Part shown: in pieces, positions 6,191 to 7,915 of the stretch
Layout of the letters: each line of letters opens with the position of its first letter
Numbering within the stretch: the stretch's first letter is position 1
Assembly (NCBI GenBank): GCA_012517635.1
Contig: JAAYUP010000023.1
Span: 1-7,915 of the forward strand
DNA length: 7,915 nt
Direction: 5' to 3'
Source: Candidatus Atribacter alterifermentans
GTDB taxonomy: Bacteria; Atribacterota; Atribacteria; Atribacterales; Atribacteraceae
The notes under the pieces: generated by a model
Databases searched by the model: none
What the model was told of the DNA's origin: nothing
The model's input: the letters and a program-made list of their open reading frames with translations, nothing else
Made by a program: the position numbers and the translations under genes

Positions 6191-7030
6191 ATGAATATGA
6201 AAATCTGTTTGCATGCCTATGCTTTTGGTCCTCATGGTGGTTGGGTACCAACCTATTTAGTTGAAGAAGCCATAAAACGGACAGCAAGGCTAGGATATGA
6301 TGGAATAGAACTTGATGCTGCACGGCCTCATGTTTGGCCATATGATATTAGTAAAGAACATCGAGTTGCTATAAAAAAATTGGTCAAAGAATGTCATTTA
6401 GAAGTTCCAGCAATTAGTGGATATTATTTTGGATTAAATTTTTCGAGTCCTCTCAAAGCTGAGCGAGAAGCTGCTACTAATTACCTCATTCAATGTGTCG
6501 AGTTGTGTGCTGATTTAGAATCTAAAGTATTAGTCGTCGTTCCAGGCGTGGTGGTTTATGGAACAACTTGGAGAGAAGCTTGGAATCGATCTCTTGAACA
6601 ATTACAACCTGGGATTAAACGAGCTGAAGAATTAGGAGTATTTATCGGTATCGAGTTTGTCAATACTCTTTGGTCAAACTTAGTAACAACTTCATGGCAA
6701 GCTATTGATTTTATGAAAGATTGCCAGTCGGATCAGGTAAAGTTAGTTTTGGATTCATCTCATGCTTTTTACGGTGGAGAAAATATTGTTGATGTCGTGA
6801 AGTTATTTAGAAAAGATTTAGTTCATGTTCATTTTGAAGATTGTTTAATTGGAGCACCAGAAGCTCGAACGGTTCCTGGAAAAGGTGATGTGGATTTAAT
6901 CTCCTTTTATCAGTCTTTAAAAGAAATTGGTTATGACGGTTATTTGACTGTCGAACTATGGGGAAGTCAACCAGAAAAGTATGCTCGTGAGGCATTAGAA
7001 AGCACGAAGAAAATAATTTCACATAGTTAA
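6191..7030 (+). CDS. Xylose-isomerase-like TIM barrel: probable ketose or pentulose-phosphate 3-epimerase
   Basis: This 279-residue protein belongs to the sugar phosphate isomerase/epimerase superfamily, a cytosolic TIM barrel using a divalent metal. Four expected metal ligands are visible: E155 (IEFVN), D188 in LDSSHA, H214 (HVHFED) and E255 (TVELWG). This spacing closely follows the D-tagatose/D-allulose 3-epimerase and UlaE pattern, and H191 is the usual DxxH partner. The ATG at 6191 is chosen because a purine-rich SD (AGAGG, 6180-6184) lies six bases upstream; the ATG at 6197 is a near alternative. It follows the 4-epimerase by 71 bp on the same strand. By analogy with ascorbate operons, where UlaE and UlaF are adjacent, it may convert L-xylulose 5-phosphate to L-ribulose 5-phosphate. 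A free-ketose 3-epimerase or an inositol-type isomerase remain possible, since phosphate-binding residues cannot be read safely. Confidence 0.8.
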   Translation: MNMKICLHAYAFGPHGGWVPTYLVEEAIKRTARLGYDGIELDAARPHVWPYDISKEHRVAIKKLVKECHLEVPAISGYYFGLNFSSPLKAEREAATNYLIQCVELCADLESKVLVVVPGVVVYGTTWREAWNRSLEQLQPGIKRAEELGVFIGIEFVNTLWSNLVTTSWQAIDFMKDCQSDQVKLVLDSSHAFYGGENIVDVVKLFRKDLVHVHFEDCLIGAPEARTVPGKGDVDLISFYQSLKEIGYDGYLTVELWGSQPEKYAREALESTKKIISHS

Positions 7031-7078
7031 TCGTCAAACTTTATTATTATTTTCTTGTTTGAGAATCCAATACCCAAG

Positions 7079-7157
7079 TTTAAAAATATTTTATAAAAAT
7101 ATAAAAATATTTAAATTTAATAATTCCCTTGACAAGCAATATGTTCTTTTCTAATCT
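7079..7157 (+). promoter_or_regulatory. Promoter with AT-rich upstream element for the second SorC gene
   Basis: TTGACA (7129-7134) is a perfect -35 hexamer. At 17 bp spacing the -10 candidate is TAATCT (7152-7157), only a partial match. A TATATA at 7157-7162 looks better but is 22 bp away. Just upstream, 7079-7120 is almost pure A/T with repeated A-tracts and a 9-bp AT-only inverted repeat (7084-7092 with 7104-7112). This is the composition of an UP element or curved DNA. The -35 is well supported; the -10 is not. Confidence 0.5.
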
Positions 7158-7164
7158 ATATAAC

Positions 7165-7194
7165 AATAACATATGTAATATAACAAATGTTATT
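7165..7194. promoter_or_regulatory. Operator-like inverted repeat before the second SorC gene
   Basis: AATAACAT (7165-7172) and ATGTTATT (7187-7194) are perfect 8-bp inverted arms with a 14-bp spacer. TATAACAA also occurs twice as a direct repeat (7159-7166 and 7179-7186). The site starts 7 bases after the candidate -10 and ends 5 bases before the ATG at 7200, so a bound protein could block the start of transcription. Autoregulation by the adjacent SorC protein is the simplest reading, which is inference. Confidence 0.5.
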
Positions 7195-7199
7195 CCTTC

Positions 7200-7915
7200 A
7201 TGATGACAATTAATGAACAATCTGAAAAAAAATTAATGACAAAAGCAGCTCAACTCTATTACGGGAACGGTCTTTCCATCCTCAATATTTCTAAGTTGCT
7301 GGGAATATCCAGGCAAAAATGTTCCCGACTTTTAAGGAAAGCGCGAGAGATTGGAATTGTAGAGATCAAGATACATCATTCTGACTATAATCACCTTCGA
7401 AATTTGGAGAAAAGGCTACAAGAATTTTTCAATCTCAAAAAGGCTGTTGTGACAGAAGTATTTAATGATCGCTCTGACCATATTATTCAAAGCGTTGCCG
7501 AGGAAGGTGCTCATCTTTTAAATCAATTAATTCAACCAAACCTAAGTATTGGTGTTGCTTCTGGAAGAACTCTCTATGAGCTTGTTCAATACATAAAAAC
7601 CTTTGAAGATAGAGATTATAATATTAAAATAATTGAATTAATTGGTGGGTTAAGTCGAATTTCAGCGAATATTGTTGCTACAGAAATATCTCGAAGTATT
7701 GCAAAAAAACTTCATGCCAAAGTGTATTTTTTACCAGCTCCAGCATTTACCAAAGATCAAAAAACTCGGGATGCGATGTTAAAAGATAGTATTATTAAGG
7801 CAGCCCTTTCGGAGAAGATAGATTTAGCTTTGGTTGGGATTGGAAATGTTACACCCCAAACCATGTTAATCGATACTGAAACCATAACCAAAAAAGAATA
7901 TCGGGATTTATTAGA
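7200..7915 (+). CDS. Second SorC-family transcriptional regulator (3' partial)
   Basis: The frame from ATG 7200 stays open to the window edge, giving at least 238 residues of a protein normally about 310-320 long. The N-terminal HTH is visible at about 26-47 (SILNISKLLGISRQKCSRLLRK). The C-terminal sugar-binding domain contains VYFLPAPAFTKDQKTRDAML and DLALVGIGNV, which align by eye with the matching segments of the regulator at 4445-5398. The two are therefore paralogues of the same family, though their recognition helices differ (SRQKCSRLL versus SPQKVWRVL), which suggests different operators. ATG codons at 7200 and 7203 are both possible; neither has an SD, unlike most genes in this window. 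It has its own promoter and operator candidates and probably opens a separate transcription unit whose target genes lie beyond the window. Confidence 0.88.
   Translation, partial: MMTINEQSEKKLMTKAAQLYYGNGLSILNISKLLGISRQKCSRLLRKAREIGIVEIKIHHSDYNHLRNLEKRLQEFFNLKKAVVTEVFNDRSDHIIQSVAEEGAHLLNQLIQPNLSIGVASGRTLYELVQYIKTFEDRDYNIKIIELIGGLSRISANIVATEISRSIAKKLHAKVYFLPAPAFTKDQKTRDAMLKDSIIKAALSEKIDLALVGIGNVTPQTMLIDTETITKKEYRDLL

Noticed and set aside
7034..7062. Inverted repeat TCAAAC (7034-7039) and GTTTGA (7057-7062) right after the last operon gene, a possible terminator.
   Set aside because: The stem is only 6 bp and AT-rich, the loop is 17 bases, and no T-tract follows. I cannot support a terminator here.
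2076..7864. A 15-base exact match, TACACCCCAAACCAT, at 2075-2089 in the intergenic region and at 7850-7864 within the second SorC gene.
   Set aside because: Flanking bases do not match on either side, so it does not look like a decayed SorC copy. One match of this size in nearly 8 kb is only mildly unexpected.
1..7915. Search by eye for CRISPR arrays, tRNA or rRNA genes, transposases and attachment sites.
   Set aside because: No regularly spaced direct repeats, cloverleaf tRNA sequence, rRNA motifs or transposase-like proteins were seen. The only repeats are those listed at 2312-2474.

Overview
The window is a stretch of bacterial chromosome with compact same-strand genes, a fairly AT-rich base composition, several clear Shine-Dalgarno (SD) sequences and some TTG starts. 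The gene content (a GlpA-type/BFD protein, FAD/NAD oxidoreductase and DUF1667 trio, a two-subunit E1 dehydrogenase, SorC-type regulators and pentose-phosphate epimerases) fits an anaerobic, sugar-fermenting bacterium. Atribacterota, Thermotogota or a clostridial Firmicute are candidates. This is inference from style and content only; no rRNA or marker gene is present.

Region 1 (1-1936) is the end of a redox operon. It holds the C-terminal BFD-like [2Fe-2S] tail of a GlpA/LhgO-type FAD dehydrogenase, a complete FAD/NAD(P) oxidoreductase and a DUF1667 cysteine protein. The three overlap and form a known gene trio. A likely rho-independent terminator follows at 1986-2016.

Region 2 (1937-2508) is about 570 bp without a convincing gene, but it is rich in signals. 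It carries a near-consensus promoter (TTGACA, 17 bp, TATAAA) at 2149-2177 and an operator-like inverted repeat just downstream (2191-2222). A GC-rich folded repeat element (2312-2382), a second perfect hairpin with a trailing T-tract (2398-2440) and four copies of a 7-bp tandem repeat (2447-2474) come next. The repeats lie between the promoter and the gene it should drive.

Region 3 (2509-7030) is a probable operon. It encodes E1 alpha and beta of an acetoin/pyruvate-type 2-oxo acid dehydrogenase, a SorC-family regulator, an AraD/UlaF-type L-ribulose-5-phosphate 4-epimerase and a UlaE/ketose-3-epimerase-like TIM barrel. The last two could together convert an L-pentulose phosphate to D-xylulose 5-phosphate. 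The E1 pair could act on pyruvate or acetoin made downstream, but no E2, E3, sugar kinase or transporter is visible here.

Region 4 (7031-7915) is an AT-rich intergenic stretch with a promoter and a second operator-like inverted repeat. It leads into a second SorC-family regulator that runs off the window end. The two operator candidates have different arm sequences but the same layout: 8-9 bp arms 14 bp apart, near the predicted transcription start.
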